Shown here: positions 17,557 to 27,882 of the stretch, in pieces
How positions within the stretch are numbered: the stretch's first letter is position 1
Layout of the letters: each line of letters begins with the position of its first letter
DNA from: Colwellia psychrerythraea
Lineage (GTDB): Bacteria; Pseudomonadota; Gammaproteobacteria; Enterobacterales; Alteromonadaceae
Length of the DNA stretch: 64,000 bases
Assembly (NCBI GenBank): GCA_002163005.1
Contig: MAAF01000071.1
Location: 1 to 64,000 of the forward strand
Direction: 5' to 3'
Program-made: the position numbers and the translations under genes
Notes under the pieces: generated by a model
What the model was told of the DNA's origin: nothing
The model's database searches: none
The model's input: the letters and a program-made list of their open reading frames with translations, nothing else

Positions 17557-20427
17557 ATGACTAACAACAATTTATTAGCACAACTGAACGATAATTTAGA
17601 CTTTATCAGTCGACATAATGGTCCTGACCGAGCCCAACAACAGCATATGTTAAAAGCGCTATCGTTGGATTCAGTCGAACAAATGATTGATAAAACAGTG
17701 CCAGATAATATTCGCCTTTTGCAGCCAATGACATTAGCAAAACCGCAAAGCGAAGTTGAAATGTTGGCAACACTCAAAGGTATGGCGTCAAAGAATAAAG
17801 TAAACCGCAGTTATATTGGACAAGGATATTACGATACCCATGTTCCTCATGTAATTTTACGTAATGTTTTTGAAAACCCTGGTTGGTATACCGCTTATAC
17901 GCCTTATCAGCCAGAAATTTCGCAAGGTCGTTTAGAAGCTTTGCTTAATTACCAGCAAATGATTACTGACCTTACCGCAATGGAGTTATCCAATGCGTCC
18001 TTGCTTGATGAAGCAACTGCTGCAGCAGAAGCCATGAGCTTATGTAAGCGTGCCAGTAAAAACAAAAGTAACGTCTTTTTTGTTAGTGATGATGTTCACC
18101 CACAAACATTAGATGTGATTAATACCCGAGCAAAATACTTCTCTTTTGACGTTGTGGTAGCACCATGCTCAGAATTAGAAAGTCATGATGTATTCGGTGC
18201 CTTGTTGCAATATCCTGGTACAACCGGACAAGTACATAATTTAGAAGACATCATAGAACAAGCTCATAGCAAAAAAACCTTGGTGGCTGTTGCGACTGAC
18301 TTACTGGCCTTAACCGTACTTAAAGCCCCAGGCGAAATGGGCGCGGATGTTGTTATAGGTAGTGCTCAACGTTTTGGCGTTCCAATGGGTTACGGTGGTC
18401 CACACGCTGCTTTCATGGCCACTAAAGAAAAGTATAAACGTACCATCCCTGGTCGAGTTATCGGTGTTTCAATTGACTCAAAGGGTAAGCCTGCTTTACG
18501 TATGGCTATGCAAACACGAGAGCAACATATTAGGCGAGAAAAAGCCAACTCGAATATTTGTACCGCGCAAGCATTACTGGCCAATATGGCATCATTTTAT
18601 GCCGTTTATCATGGCCCACAAGGCTTGAAAAAAATAGGTCGACGCGTCAATCGTTTAACATCAGTGCTCGCTGCAGGTCTACAAAAAGCAGGTGTTGAAC
18701 TGGTACATAATGAGTTCTTTGACACTATTACCCTACAGACAAATGAACAAACTGATGAAATTTATCAACGCGCATTAGCTGCAGATCTTAATTTGCGCTT
18801 ATTACCGGATCAACTTGGTATCAGTTTAGATGAAACCACCACGTCTGCTGACGTTGAAGCTTTATGGTTAGCTATTACTGAACAGCCACTTAACGTTGAC
18901 GATATTGAAAAAACGCTAAGTGCAGAGTTTTGTAACATACCTACAACTTGCCAGCGTAATAGTGAGTATTTAAGCCATCCAGTATTTAATAGTTATCACA
19001 GTGAAACGCGCATGTTGCGTTATTTAAAAAGTCTTGAAAATAAAGACTTTTCACTAACTCACGGCATGATACCGCTAGGCTCGTGCACAATGAAGCTTAA
19101 TGCTACTGCACAAATGATTCCTGTGACTTGGCCTGAATTTTCACAAATGCATCCTTTTGCACCAAGTGATCAATGTACGGGCTATGAAGCCTTAGCCGAA
19201 AGTTTTAGCGATATGCTGATCGAAGTGACTGGTTATGATGCTTTTTCATTGCAACCAAACTCTGGTGCACAAGGTGAATATGCGGGACTTATCGCCATCC
19301 AACGTTATCATGCCTCTCGCGGTGAAGATTATCGTAATATCTGCCTAATCCCTAGCTCTGCACACGGTACTAACCCTGCCAGTGCTTCAATGGTATCAAT
19401 GCGCATCGTGCTTGTTAACTGTGACAAAGAAGGTAATGTTGACGTAGATGATTTGAAGGAAAAAATAAACCTTCATCGTGATCAACTGTCTGCCATGATG
19501 ATCACATATCCTTCAACACATGGTGTTTATGAAGAAAGTATCAAAGAAATTTGTGAGCTTATTCACCAAGCTGGTGGTCAAGTTTATCTTGATGGCGCAA
19601 ATATGAATGCTCAAGTAGGTCTAACCTCACCGGGTTTTATCGGCGCTGATGTTTCTCACCTAAACCTACATAAAACATTTTGTATCCCGCACGGCGGCGG
19701 TGGACCAGGTATGGGGCCCATAGGCGTCAAATCACACTTAGCGGAATTTTTACCTGGCCACAGTGTAACTAACACTGAAGGTGCAGTATCAGCGACAGCC
19801 TTAGGTAGTGCGTCTATTTTACCTATTTCTTGGGCCTACATTGCCTTAATGGGCGCTGAAGGACTAAAATCAGCCACTGAGCTCGCTATTTTAAATGCTA
19901 ACTACATTATGGAAAAACTCAGTCCGCATTACCCTATTTTATTTAGAGGTAAACAAGGACGTGTTGCTCACGAATGTATTATTGACATAAGACCTTTAAA
20001 AGAGTCATCAGGTATTAGCGAAGAAGATGTTGCTAAACGTTTAATGGATTTTGGCTTTCATGCACCAACCATGTCATTTCCTGTCGCTGGCACCTTAATG
20101 ATTGAACCAACTGAAAGTGAGTCTTTAGAAGAATTAGATAAATTTATTGATGCACTGATTACTATTCGCCATGAGATAGCGAAAGTTGAAGATGGTACTT
20201 GGACACTTGCCGATAACCCATTAGTCAATGCACCTCACACATTAAACGATCTAACCGACAGTGACTGGCCTCGTGCTTATTCACGCTTAACAGCTTGTTA
20301 TCCAAGTAGTTGTCCAAGCCAACCAAAATTTTGGCCAACAACTAACCGTATTGACAATGTCTACGGAGATCGAAACCTAATTTGTAGCTGTCCTCCGATT
20401 GAGAGCTACCAATCAACTGATACTTAA
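17557..20427 (+). CDS. gcvP: Glycine dehydrogenase (decarboxylating), P protein
   Basis: The 956-residue homodimer-type P protein (N- and C-halves fused) uses PLP to decarboxylate glycine and load the aminomethyl group on GcvH. The N-terminal half begins [20 protein letters not shown] and contains [19 protein letters not shown]. The C-terminal half has [29 protein letters not shown] and the PLP-lysine motif [20 protein letters not shown] (Lys706). It ends in the usual [19 protein letters not shown]. Length matches E. coli GcvP (957). It ends the glyA-gcvHP unit; no terminator is obvious before the porin, 95 bases on, which has its own strong ribosome-binding site. Confidence 0.97.
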   Translation: MTNNNLLAQLNDNLDFISRHNGPDRAQQQHMLKALSLDSVEQMIDKTVPDNIRLLQPMTLAKPQSEVEMLATLKGMASKNKVNRSYIGQGYYDTHVPHVILRNVFENPGWYTAYTPYQPEISQGRLEALLNYQQMITDLTAMELSNASLLDEATAAAEAMSLCKRASKNKSNVFFVSDDVHPQTLDVINTRAKYFSFDVVVAPCSELESHDVFGALLQYPGTTGQVHNLEDIIEQAHSKKTLVAVATDLLALTVLKAPGEMGADVVIGSAQRFGVPMGYGGPHAAFMATKEKYKRTIPGRVIGVSIDSKGKPALRMAMQTREQHIRREKANSNICTAQALLANMASFYAVYHGPQGLKKIGRRVNRLTSVLAAGLQKAGVELVHNEFFDTITLQTNEQTDEIYQRALAADLNLRLLPDQLGISLDETTTSADVEALWLAITEQPLNVDDIEKTLSAEFCNIPTTCQRNSEYLSHPVFNSYHSETRMLRYLKSLENKDFSLTHGMIPLGSCTMKLNATAQMIPVTWPEFSQMHPFAPSDQCTGYEALAESFSDMLIEVTGYDAFSLQPNSGAQGEYAGLIAIQRYHASRGEDYRNICLIPSSAHGTNPASASMVSMRIVLVNCDKEGNVDVDDLKEKINLHRDQLSAMMITYPSTHGVYEESIKEICELIHQAGGQVYLDGANMNAQVGLTSPGFIGADVSHLNLHKTFCIPHGGGGPGMGPIGVKSHLAEFLPGHSVTNTEGAVSATALGSASILPISWAYIALMGAEGLKSATELAILNANYIMEKLSPHYPILFRGKQGRVAHECIIDIRPLKESSGISEEDVAKRLMDFGFHAPTMSFPVAGTLMIEPTESESLEELDKFIDALITIRHEIAKVEDGTWTLADNPLVNAPHTLNDLTDSDWPRAYSRLTACYPSSCPSQPKFWPTTNRIDNVYGDRNLICSCPPIESYQSTDT

Positions 20428-20522
20428 GTATCTATAACAAAACTAGCGCGTAACTTAGGTAATATATATATTATTCGCTTAAAAAAAATAACTACAACTA
20501 CAACATGAATACGGGGAAAACC

Positions 20523-21587
20523 ATGAATAACTTTAAAATTAAAAAATCATTAATCGCTTTAGCACTTGTTTTACCAGCCTTTGCTTCTTATGCTGAAACG
20601 TCTGAAGAAAGCTTAAAAAAACAGCTTACTGAAATTCAAACGCGTTTAGCACAATTAGAAGAATCTAAAAAACCAGCAGCTGGTTCAGATGATACTTCTA
20701 TTAATTTTTATGGCTCTTTACGTCCTACTTTTGGTCTAACAAGCAGTGATTCTAAAGATAGCTGGGATGTTGGTGATGCATTATCACGTATCGGTATCGC
20801 AGCAGAGCATAAATTAAGCAATGGTATGACTGGTTTTGCAAAAGGTGAGTTTAAAGTTCAAATTCAGGGTGATGCGCACTTTGGCGATGCACGTAAAGCA
20901 TATGTTGGGATAAAGGGTGATTTTGGTCGTGTTGCTATTGGTAAACAAGATACCACTCAATTCGCCATCATTGCCGGTCCAGTTGATATTTTTAACCGTG
21001 CATCAACACCACTTGCCTATGATGACGCGAGCCCATTCCGTCAGCAAGAAATGATTAGCTACAGAAAGAGTTTTGGTAACTTAGATTTTCGTATTGAAGG
21101 TCAATTCAAAGGCGAAACCGATATTGAAGGTAGTGACTTAGTTAACGGTGGTGTTCAATATACTGGGGATAGCTTTACCTTAGCTGCTGCTTACCTAACT
21201 AAAGATCTTGCTGGCGCTGATGAAAACACAGTAGGTGTATCTGGTTCAAAATCATTCGGTGACTTGTATATTGCTGCGGCTTATCAAGACATTGACCGTG
21301 GTGGAAATGGTCAAGATAGAACAACTATTGATTTAGTTGGCGCATATAAAATCAATGATATCTACAAAGTTAAAATGGGCTATTCTATATTTTCAGACGA
21401 TTTAATGCCTGTTGATAGTAAAGAAATCACTCGCATCAATGCCACGGTTGAATGGCACGGTAGCCCAGATTTCTACTTATTTGCTGAAGTTCAAAACAAC
21501 AGCTATGAAGATGAAGTTGCAGGTAGTAGAGAAGACAGCAATCAATTTATCGTAGGTATGCGTTACAACTTTGATTATAACTTTTAA
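20523..21587 (+). CDS. Outer-membrane porin (Gram-negative general porin type)
   Basis: This 354-residue protein has a signal peptide (hydrophobic core about residues 7-19, cut near ASYA) and a short coiled-coil segment (SEESLKKQLTEIQTRLAQLEES). A 16-strand-like barrel region follows, ending FIVGMRYNFDYNF with the terminal Phe required for BAM-dependent insertion. YGSLRPTFGLTSSDSKDS opens the barrel as in proteobacterial porins. The ATG at 20523 is chosen over 20505 because a GGGGAAA ribosome-binding site lies directly before it. It follows gcvP by 95 bases, and a hairpin terminator follows at 21687. A role in uptake of small hydrophilic solutes such as glycine is speculation. Confidence 0.9.
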   Translation: MNNFKIKKSLIALALVLPAFASYAETSEESLKKQLTEIQTRLAQLEESKKPAAGSDDTSINFYGSLRPTFGLTSSDSKDSWDVGDALSRIGIAAEHKLSNGMTGFAKGEFKVQIQGDAHFGDARKAYVGIKGDFGRVAIGKQDTTQFAIIAGPVDIFNRASTPLAYDDASPFRQQEMISYRKSFGNLDFRIEGQFKGETDIEGSDLVNGGVQYTGDSFTLAAAYLTKDLAGADENTVGVSGSKSFGDLYIAAAYQDIDRGGNGQDRTTIDLVGAYKINDIYKVKMGYSIFSDDLMPVDSKEITRINATVEWHGSPDFYLFAEVQNNSYEDEVAGSREDSNQFIVGMRYNFDYNF

Positions 21588-21686
21588 GTTAGTATAAGTA
21601 GTCCTATACTATAACTTCAAAAGTTATATAGGTTATTAAACATCCCTGTTTTGGTAACCTATATAAAAAATAAAGTCTGTAATAAA

Positions 21687-21726
21687 AAAAGTCATTGTTA
21701 AGCTATGCTAACAATGACTTTTTTTA
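21687..21726. terminator. Bidirectional rho-independent terminator
   Basis: AAAGTCATTGTTA pairs with TAACAATGACTTT, with A and T runs on the two sides. It separates the convergent porin and FKBP genes. Confidence 0.9.
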
Positions 21727-21770
21727 TACTTATGACTGACAGTAATAAAAACGCACGCAACCGTTATGAC

Positions 21771-22244
21771 TTAGTTTATCGCTAACAATTCAACATCAAA
21801 AGTTAATAATGAACCTGGCGCTATTTTTCCTGCTGCGCTATCGCCATAAGCTAAACTTGATGGAATATAAAAACGTGTTTTCTCACCAACAACCATCAAC
21901 TGAACACCTTCAGTCCAACCTTTGATGACTTGATGTAAACCAAAGCCAATTGGCTCACCTCTGTCTACTGAGCTATCAAATACTTTTCCATTAAGTAAAG
22001 TGCCGTGATAATGCACTGTAACTTTCGAAGAAGCACTTGGGTGCTCAGTGCCACTACCTTCTGTTAGCACTTTGTACTGTAAACCAGAAGCTGTTTCTAT
22101 CACCCCTTCTTCACTCTTATTAGACACAAGAAAATCACTGCCTAATATTGCATTTAATTGGGCCGCCTTTTTGTTGCTATTTTGTCGCATAAAAGTGAAC
22201 ACAACAATGCTAATAACAATCGCCAGTAATAAAAATGTACTCAT
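21771..22244 (-). CDS. FKBP-type peptidyl-prolyl isomerase, membrane-anchored
   Basis: The 157-residue protein has one N-terminal hydrophobic segment (about residues 3-20, LLLAIVISIVVFTFM) that probably anchors it with the FKBP domain in the periplasm. The FKBP core includes VTVHYHGTLLNGKVFDSS, GFGLHQVIKGWTEGVQLM and FYIPSSLAYGD. It is close in length and layout to the FklB/FkpA group but has no N-terminal dimerisation domain. It catalyses cis-trans isomerisation of prolyl bonds in protein folding. The ribosome-binding site is AGGAGTT. It is monocistronic and convergent with the porin. Confidence 0.9.
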   Translation of the reverse strand: MSTFLLLAIVISIVVFTFMRQNSNKKAAQLNAILGSDFLVSNKSEEGVIETASGLQYKVLTEGSGTEHPSASSKVTVHYHGTLLNGKVFDSSVDRGEPIGFGLHQVIKGWTEGVQLMVVGEKTRFYIPSSLAYGDSAAGKIAPGSLLTFDVELLAIN

Positions 22245-22365
22245 TTAATAACTCCTTTATTAACTCCTTTATAGAGTTACTTGTGTAAAAATGCATGCTA
22301 CTTAATTCTTCACTAATTTACTAGTTCAAAGACCTTAAGTTTCTTTAATCTTGTTTATCTTTCTA

Positions 22366-22379
22366 TTGATCAGGGTCAA
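22366..22379 (+). promoter_or_regulatory. Imperfect FNR/CRP-like site before a lipoprotein gene
   Basis: TTGATCAGGGTCAA has one mismatch to TTGAT-N4-ATCAA and lies about 78 bases upstream of the lipoprotein start. Weak evidence. Confidence 0.3.
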
Positions 22380-22456
22380 CCTTAGTAGATTGCATAATAC
22401 ATTGAGATGGCCTAAATTAGTGGGCTTAAATGTAAGGCTTTAATGGATTAAAAAGC

Positions 22457-22804
22457 ATGAAGAATATATTTATTACACTGACTATAACGCTACTGGTTAG
22501 CTGTAGCAGCACCCCTGACTTTCCCACGATAAATGACCCGAGCGTTGAGTTAACAAGTATCAAAAAACAGTACAAAAAAGAGTTAGCCAATATACACGTT
22601 GGTGACTATATCGATTTTGTTGCTAAGCAGTTTCCCAAGATATTTATCGCTTCAGATAATATGAAAAACACCATTTATGAGTTTACATACCAGCAGCAAT
22701 ATATTTTAGCTGACAATAATAATGATCTAACAAAAACATATACTCAAACATTGCGCTTTTATTTCATCAATAGAAAACTAGCGCATTGGCAAGTAAAAAA
22801 ATAG
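22457..22804 (+). CDS. Small hypothetical lipoprotein
   Basis: The 115-residue protein has a lipobox (ITLLVSC, Cys at about residue 16) after a short hydrophobic stretch, so it is probably lipidated. The mature part is rich in Lys, Tyr and Phe and includes IHVGDYIDFVAKQFPK and TLRFYFINRKLAHWQVKK, which reads like a small beta-rich periplasmic domain. Ser-Ser after the Cys suggests sorting to the outer membrane. No family is recognised. It stands alone between FKBP (divergent) and the convergent alcohol dehydrogenase, with a strong terminator downstream. Confidence 0.75.
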   Translation: MKNIFITLTITLLVSCSSTPDFPTINDPSVELTSIKKQYKKELANIHVGDYIDFVAKQFPKIFIASDNMKNTIYEFTYQQQYILADNNNDLTKTYTQTLRFYFINRKLAHWQVKK

Positions 22805-22812
22805 CAAAGAAA

Positions 22813-22847
22813 AAAGCCCTTTACCGTTATGATCGGTAAAGGGCTTT
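22813..22847. terminator. Bidirectional terminator between lipoprotein and alcohol dehydrogenase
   Basis: AAAGCCCTTTACCG and CGGTAAAGGGCTTT form a 14-bp stem with a seven-base loop between convergent genes; an A run precedes it. Confidence 0.85.
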
Positions 22848-22888
22848 ATAATTCACTGTTTGCACTGACAGTCATAACATTGGGAATG

Positions 22889-23899
22889 TTAGAACTTCAT
22901 TACCACACGACCCGTGATCTCACCATTTAACATCTCATCAAAAATATCATTGATATCTTCAAGAGATTTTTCAATAGTAATGGCTTTCACTTTTCCGCGT
23001 GCGGCAAAGTCTAAACACTCGACTAAATCTTTACGAGTGCCAACAATAGAGCCAACAACACTAACGCCATTAAGCACAGTATCAAAAATTGGCAATGGCA
23101 TATCTTCAGGAGGTAAACCGACTAAAACACACTTACCACCACGACGAATAACTTTATAACTTTGCTCAAAACCACTTTTACTTACCGCGGTACAAATACT
23201 GGCATGAACGCCGCCGGTTTCAGCAAGGACCTTGGCAACAACATCATCATGTTTAAAGTCTAAACAAAGTGAAGCACCCAATTTTTTAGCAAGTTCTAAC
23301 TTGGCCTCACCTGTATCAACAGCAATAACATTTAACCCCATAGCAACGGCATATTGCACTGCTAAATGACCCAAGCCACCAATACCGAAAATAGCGACCC
23401 ACTCACCAGGTTTCGCAGTCGAAACTTTCAGTGCTTTGTATGTTGTAACACCTGCACAAAATAATGGCGCTGCATCAACATAATCAATACCATCAGGTAT
23501 TTTCACCACATAATTACCATCGGCTTTACAATACTCAGCGTAGCTTCCATCGACTGAGTAACCGGCATTTTGTTGTGATAAACAAAGGTTTTCATCGCCC
23601 GTTAAACAGTAATCACAATAACCACAGGCGCTATAAAGCCACGGAATGCCTACACGATCGCCGACTTTACAATGACTAACCTGATCGCCAACTTCAACTA
23701 TCTCACCAACACCTTCATGACCTGGTACTAAAGGCATTTTAGGCTTTACTGGCCAATCTCCATGACAGGCATGTAAATCGGTATGACAGACCCCACAAGC
23801 GTGGATCTTAACTAATACTTCATGGCTTGAAATCGTTGGCTTGTCTAGTTGCTCAATTTCAAGTTTACCCTTAAATTGATGATTAACTGCTGCTTTCAT
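22889..23899 (-). CDS. adhP: Zinc-dependent alcohol dehydrogenase (AdhP type)
   Basis: This is a 336-residue medium-chain dehydrogenase. Catalytic Zn ligands appear in [11 protein letters not shown] (Cys, about residue 37) and VPGHEGVG (His-Glu). The structural Zn site is [15 protein letters not shown]. The Rossmann motif is [14 protein letters not shown] and the chain ends [11 protein letters not shown]. It oxidises primary alcohols such as ethanol, or reduces aldehydes, with NAD(H). The sequence and length resemble E. coli AdhP. An AGGAG motif precedes the ATG. No operon partner is evident, and the upstream region is filled with dispersed repeats. The substrate is not certain. Confidence 0.93.
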   Translation of the reverse strand: MKAAVNHQFKGKLEIEQLDKPTISSHEVLVKIHACGVCHTDLHACHGDWPVKPKMPLVPGHEGVGEIVEVGDQVSHCKVGDRVGIPWLYSACGYCDYCLTGDENLCLSQQNAGYSVDGSYAEYCKADGNYVVKIPDGIDYVDAAPLFCAGVTTYKALKVSTAKPGEWVAIFGIGGLGHLAVQYAVAMGLNVIAVDTGEAKLELAKKLGASLCLDFKHDDVVAKVLAETGGVHASICTAVSKSGFEQSYKVIRRGGKCVLVGLPPEDMPLPIFDTVLNGVSVVGSIVGTRKDLVECLDFAARGKVKAITIEKSLEDINDIFDEMLNGEITGRVVMKF

Positions 23900-23936
23900 A
23901 GTTGAACTCCTTTTTCAGTAATGATGGGATTTAGCA

Positions 23937-24203
23937 TATACCCGTTCCACTTGAAGATGATCGTTTCAGGAGACCTGAGCGAATCATAATCAAGGCACAT
24001 TTTTTGTTAATGGTTATTCCCTTAAAAATAAATGTAACGACGAGTATTCTTTGCTCGGTTTTCCCCGCAGGGCTGGTTTAGAAACGCTTTATGCTGCGTT
24101 ATTGATTTCGACAATAGAATAACTATTCACATCAACCAATGCCTTGCCTAAAGGCGTTTCTAATTCCAGCTGAATCCTGCATCTTCAAGTAGAGCGGGTA
24201 TAT
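23937..24203. repeat. Dispersed palindromic-ended repeat, full-length copy (TATACCC type)
   Basis: The element runs from TATACCCGTTCCACTTGAAG to a complementary end CTTCAAGTAGAGCGGGTATA, giving 24-base imperfect terminal inverted repeats around a 267-bp unit with no ORF. An internal segment (GCGTTATTGATTTCGACAA ... CAATGCCTTGCCT) recurs in the element at 36539-36814. This is a MITE-like layout; no transposase is present. A partial copy lies at 35886-35936. Confidence 0.75.
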
Positions 24204-24355
24204 ATACCCAAGCCACTTGGAAATGCTCGATTTCAGCAAGACGAGAATCGTGCCAAATACTAGGCTTAAAATGTGTGGTGTGGTCGTTCCCCACCTCCAT
24301 TTTATAACGACGAAGTTGGTCGATTATCGCCTTGCCCTTTGGGAACTCGGGTATA
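24201..24355. repeat. Second, diverged TATACCC-type repeat abutting the first
   Basis: It begins TATACCCAAGCCACTTGG sharing bases with the end of the previous element and ends CTCGGGTATA. The inverted ends match only partly, and the interior shares CGACGA- and GCCTTGCC-like pieces with the first copy. Confidence 0.5.
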
Positions 24356-24629
24356 ATTCATTGTAAAACCCTTGCTTAATAAGACCACGATATAGATCAA
24401 TAAAAGCGCATGAAAATTCGCTATCTATTGTGTGTTTAGATTAGCGAAGGAGTATTATTTCTATCCAGAAGATATAGTGTTTTAAATAATGAAGTTAATC
24501 GATATTCGGGGATTTAAAGCAGAGGTTGTTAGAGTAGCCATCCATGGCTTAAATATATTACAGAGTATTTTATATCGTCATTATAGTAACGTCAGTTCTT
24601 TTATAGAAAAGTACTGACATTAAACAACA
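24356..24629. other. Intergenic DNA with no recognised feature
   Basis: AT-rich sequence between the repeats and the porin-tail remnant. No gene, hairpin or repeat was recognised. Confidence 0.5.
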
Positions 24630-24737
24630 TTAGAAATTAAGTTTGTAACCTAATGCAATTTTATCAGATGCTGCGTATACGGCTTCTGCTTCATAGCCCC
24701 AAGCACTATATTCGACATAAAAACTGCCAAGTTTAGG
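24630..24737 (-). pseudogene. Remnant C-terminus of an outer-membrane barrel protein
   Basis: Directly beyond the stop of the intact porin, in the +1 frame, 35 codons read PKLGSFYVEYSAWGYEAE ... DKIALGYKLNF before TAA. The last two beta strands and terminal Phe are typical of an outer-membrane barrel end. There is no start or N-terminal part, so this is the tail of a decayed second porin gene, or of an earlier longer version of the intact one. The intact porin has its own proper Phe end (NINIGYYF), which favours the first reading. Confidence 0.55.
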
Positions 24738-24738
24738 C

Positions 24739-25965
24739 TTAGAAATAATAGCCGATATTGATGTTCAATCGCTTATTCCAATCATCAGCATTGCCGACTA
24801 AAGTACCACCGAGAAATGGCTGGTTTTTAGCAATAACAAAGTCAACATATGCGTAAACGCCACCAGCACTGATCGCAACGCCAGTTGCATTCATTGTAGT
24901 ATCGTCTAACCCAGCTGACTTATCGGTTACTAAGTTATAATCGTTGTAGTAAGTCAGGTTGGTGATAGGTCCAAGAGACACTGATTGACTGTAAGATAAG
25001 TTAAGGTTATACGACGTAGCTTCTGTTGGAATTGTGTCATAGAATGCCCAAGCGCCCACAGCGACAGCATCAGAGCCGTTATCTAGATCATATTCATACT
25101 CTGAAACTTGGAACATAATACCGATATTTTCAATCTTACTATTCACATGAAAAGCGTATGCTGTGTGATCGCCTACAGAGCCAACACCTGAGCCACCTTC
25201 AAGATCACCTGATAATAATGATACACCCACTTCGGTATTAGAGAAGAAATTATAAGAATACCTTAAGTTTACCGTATTACTTTCGCCCATTTCTTGCGCA
25301 GGAGCACTCCAAATACCTTCGCCACCAGCAAAGTCTCGGATGCCAACTACATCATAAGAATAGCGATGAGTTTTGTCACCTGAATAGCCGTCAACACCAC
25401 CTTTTTCGTCATTTAAAAAATAGGCAACACGGATATCATGTTTGTCATATTTACCTGTAAATGATAAACCTGCGTCGTAGTCATCTTCTAAACCGGCATA
25501 ATAACCAGAGCTAAAGAAGAAGTTATTGGAGTTATAGTTTAAGTTACCAAAAGGAACTTGAGTAATACCTACTTTTCCTTCCCAGTTATCACTGAATTGG
25601 TAACCTACATCGGCGTGATGAATTACATTCATGTATTGATACCAGCGATATTGAGCTGACAAGGTAACATCACCAATACTACCGTTTACATCTAAACGAA
25701 AGACGTCAAAATCAAAATCTCCACCACGATCTTTATTGTCATCATCATAGTCTTCATAGCTATACTGAAAACGTACAGCACCGCCAATTTTAATTTTAGG
25801 CGTTAAATCTGTAGTGGTTTTTGTATTGGTATTAACTTCTTTCTTCAGCTCAGCAACTTGCTTTTCAAGTTGTTCTAGTCGCTCAATTTTAGTAGTTTCT
25901 GTGGCCGCAAAGGCTGTTGTTGAGCTTGCTAACAATAAACCAAGTAATGGGATGGATGTTTTCAT
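24739..25965 (-). CDS. Outer-membrane porin (OprO/OprP-like or related)
   Basis: This 408-residue protein has a signal peptide (cut near TTAFA) followed by a coiled coil (TKIERLEQLEKQVAELKKEV, about residues 26-45), a layout shared by trimeric phosphate- and pyrophosphate-type porins. The barrel begins IKIGGAVRFQYSYEDYDDD and ends NKRLNINIGYYF with terminal Phe. Acidic turns rich in Asp and Gly are frequent. The ion or solute specificity cannot be told from sequence. A long AT-rich leader (635 bases) separates it from tauE. Its stop overlaps the remnant tail of another barrel. Confidence 0.85.
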   Translation of the reverse strand: MKTSIPLLGLLLASSTTAFAATETTKIERLEQLEKQVAELKKEVNTNTKTTTDLTPKIKIGGAVRFQYSYEDYDDDNKDRGGDFDFDVFRLDVNGSIGDVTLSAQYRWYQYMNVIHHADVGYQFSDNWEGKVGITQVPFGNLNYNSNNFFFSSGYYAGLEDDYDAGLSFTGKYDKHDIRVAYFLNDEKGGVDGYSGDKTHRYSYDVVGIRDFAGGEGIWSAPAQEMGESNTVNLRYSYNFFSNTEVGVSLLSGDLEGGSGVGSVGDHTAYAFHVNSKIENIGIMFQVSEYEYDLDNGSDAVAVGAWAFYDTIPTEATSYNLNLSYSQSVSLGPITNLTYYNDYNLVTDKSAGLDDTTMNATGVAISAGGVYAYVDFVIAKNQPFLGGTLVGNADDWNKRLNINIGYYF

Positions 25966-26600
25966 TTGTTATTCTCCAAAAGATAATTCGCATTTATTTT
26001 TATATTTAGTTACGTTTTTCATGTTGTTATTTCTTAGAGCATATTCAGAATGCTTAACAGCGTTAAAACTACTTAAATATGTTCTTGTTAACTTCGAAAA
26101 TAATACTAAGGAGATATCAACCAACATTGAAGTCAATTAACTTAATCACTCAATAAGAGAATCTTATATCAAGAAAACAAAGAAACTCTCAACTATCACT
26201 TAACACCTTGTTATTAACAAATATAATTACAAAATCGTCACATTGAAAGTAGTTAAAAAATGAGAGTGATAAATTATATTCAAACAAAAACATCCCCTAA
26301 AGCACCCATATTTTGTCCGTGAATTATTCATATCTCGATCTTAAAATGATCCATTCTCACTGACTTTAAAATACTCACAGTTCAGATTACTAGGCAAGCT
26401 ACTAGTGGATTAATCAGACAATTTAAAATACTTATCGACCAGTAATATATTTTCATTAGACTGCGATGAGCCAATCATTAATACTGGATAGATTTACCAT
26501 AGGGTTATTTATTAGAAGGTCCCTTTGATAACCTGCTTTATTACCGGATTTGTTCCCAGCATTATGCCTAACAGAAATATTCACCCGATAAATTACCGCC
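25966..26600. other. Long intergenic region between divergent porin and exporter genes
   Basis: AT-rich DNA that presumably contains both promoters. ORFs reading through it have no protein-like character. No repeat or clear operator was recognised. Confidence 0.5.
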
Positions 26601-27326
26601 ATGTTGATTGAATCATCCTTATTAGTAGTGGCTTTAATCGCCGTCATAGCAGGCTCTGCTCTTCAAAGTATGTCAGGCTTTGGATTAGCGGTTATCGCCT
26701 CACCTGTTTTGGTCATCATTAATCCTAATTTCTTACCTGCACCTATACTGGCATTAGGTTGTATTTTGTCACTGTTAAATTGTATTCGTTATCGGCAGCA
26801 ATTACATTTTAGCAATATAAAACTAGCGCTTCTGGCGCGAATTCCTGGCTCGATACTGGGAATTTTATTGTTAGCTTTATTGCCATCAATATTCTTTTCC
26901 GTCGGTTTCTCCCTACTGATTATGCTCTCAGTGTTACTGACTTACCGACGAGTTAATATTCACCACAGTTCGAAAAATTTAATGTTAGCGGGTTTTTGTT
27001 CAGGACTTATGGGCACCACTACATCTGTAGGTGGTCCACCTATTGCTTTGGTTTACCAAAATAGTAATCTCTGTACGCTAAGAGCAGAGCTTGGGCTTTT
27101 TTTTCTGATTGGCACACTGGTATCTCTGGCAATGTTATTCGCATCAGGCAATATAAATTATGCTCACGTGCAACTCACCTTGCCTTTGGTGCCCGCGATA
27201 TTTGTTGGCTTTGGCGTATCATTTTATTTGGATAAATACCTAGGGCAGCGCTATTTAAAGCCATTAATTGCTGCAATTTCGCTGACGTCTTGTGGCATTA
27301 TTTTGCTAAAAGCCTTCCTTTATTAA
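26601..27326 (+). CDS. TauE/SafE-family sulfite/organic anion exporter
   Basis: The 241-residue protein has about eight hydrophobic segments. The TauE/SafE repeat signature appears twice: near the N-terminus (IAGSALQSMSGFGLAVIASPVL) and in the centre (FCSGLMGTTTSVGGPPIALV). Members are implicated in export of sulfite, sulfoacetate or other small anions, but the specificity here is unknown. Only a weak ribosome-binding site lies before the ATG. It is flanked by long noncoding regions and shows no operon, so its substrate cannot be inferred from context. Confidence 0.88.
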   Translation: MLIESSLLVVALIAVIAGSALQSMSGFGLAVIASPVLVIINPNFLPAPILALGCILSLLNCIRYRQQLHFSNIKLALLARIPGSILGILLLALLPSIFFSVGFSLLIMLSVLLTYRRVNIHHSSKNLMLAGFCSGLMGTTTSVGGPPIALVYQNSNLCTLRAELGLFFLIGTLVSLAMLFASGNINYAHVQLTLPLVPAIFVGFGVSFYLDKYLGQRYLKPLIAAISLTSCGIILLKAFLY

Positions 27327-27435
27327 AGGTTTCAATAAAGGGAGTACTAAAGAGTATTGTTATTAAATAAACGACTAAAAGATGCATCGATTAGCATCAA
27401 TGCTACTATTTTTGAGCTCTTTCCCCCTGAATATC

Positions 27436-27480
27436 GTGTTCCTAAATAATGTGCTCCTAAATAACGTGTTTCTCATTATG
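27436..27480 (+). repeat. 15-bp tandem repeat, three units (third diverged)
   Basis: Units one and two differ at two positions; the third keeps only GTGTT-CT and spacing. Function unknown. Confidence 0.5.
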
Positions 27481-27804
27481 ATAAACCACCAAATATTAAG
27501 ATGTAGTCATTGAGGCATTGAATTTTTTTGTACTTAGCTCCACCATTGTTCGCTCACGTTTTTGGGCATCAATGTCCTAAATAATGGCGCTCATCCCATC
27601 CAAACTTATGCCACTGGCAATAACGAATTGAATAGGCTTTTTCCATTAAGGGGAGAAGTACAGTAGCAAGAGAAATAGTTGAGAAACACAGATAACTAAG
27701 CTGTTAAAAATCAAGCAGTACCAAATAGAACGGAACAGAACAGCGATATAAAAAGTTCAACGTCAAGAAAAGACTATCACTAAACCTTAGTGATTTATTA
27801 ATAA

Positions 27805-27838
27805 CAAAAAAGCCGGCAAACTGCCGGCTTTCTATTTT
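27805..27838. terminator. Terminator between tauE-type gene and ridA
   Basis: AGCCGGC, a six-base AAACT-type loop and GCCGGCT, flanked by A and T runs, between convergent genes. Confidence 0.85.
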
Positions 27839-27882
27839 AATCTACGTGCGATTAAAATATTAATCACATTTTTTCAGTATGC

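Larger units (their letters stand above)
27327..27882. other. Intergenic region with a 15-bp tandem repeat
   Basis: No gene is seen. Three consecutive 15-base units start at 27436 (GTGTTCCTAAATAAT, GTGCTCCTAAATAAC, then a diverged GTGTTTCTCATTATG), and TCCTAAATAA recurs near 27571. A terminator is at 27805-27838. Confidence 0.5.

Noticed and set aside
25814-26140. 108-residue plus-strand ORF antisense to the porin start
   Set aside because: Shadow of the porin coding sequence and its leader; hydrophobic but no initiation signal.
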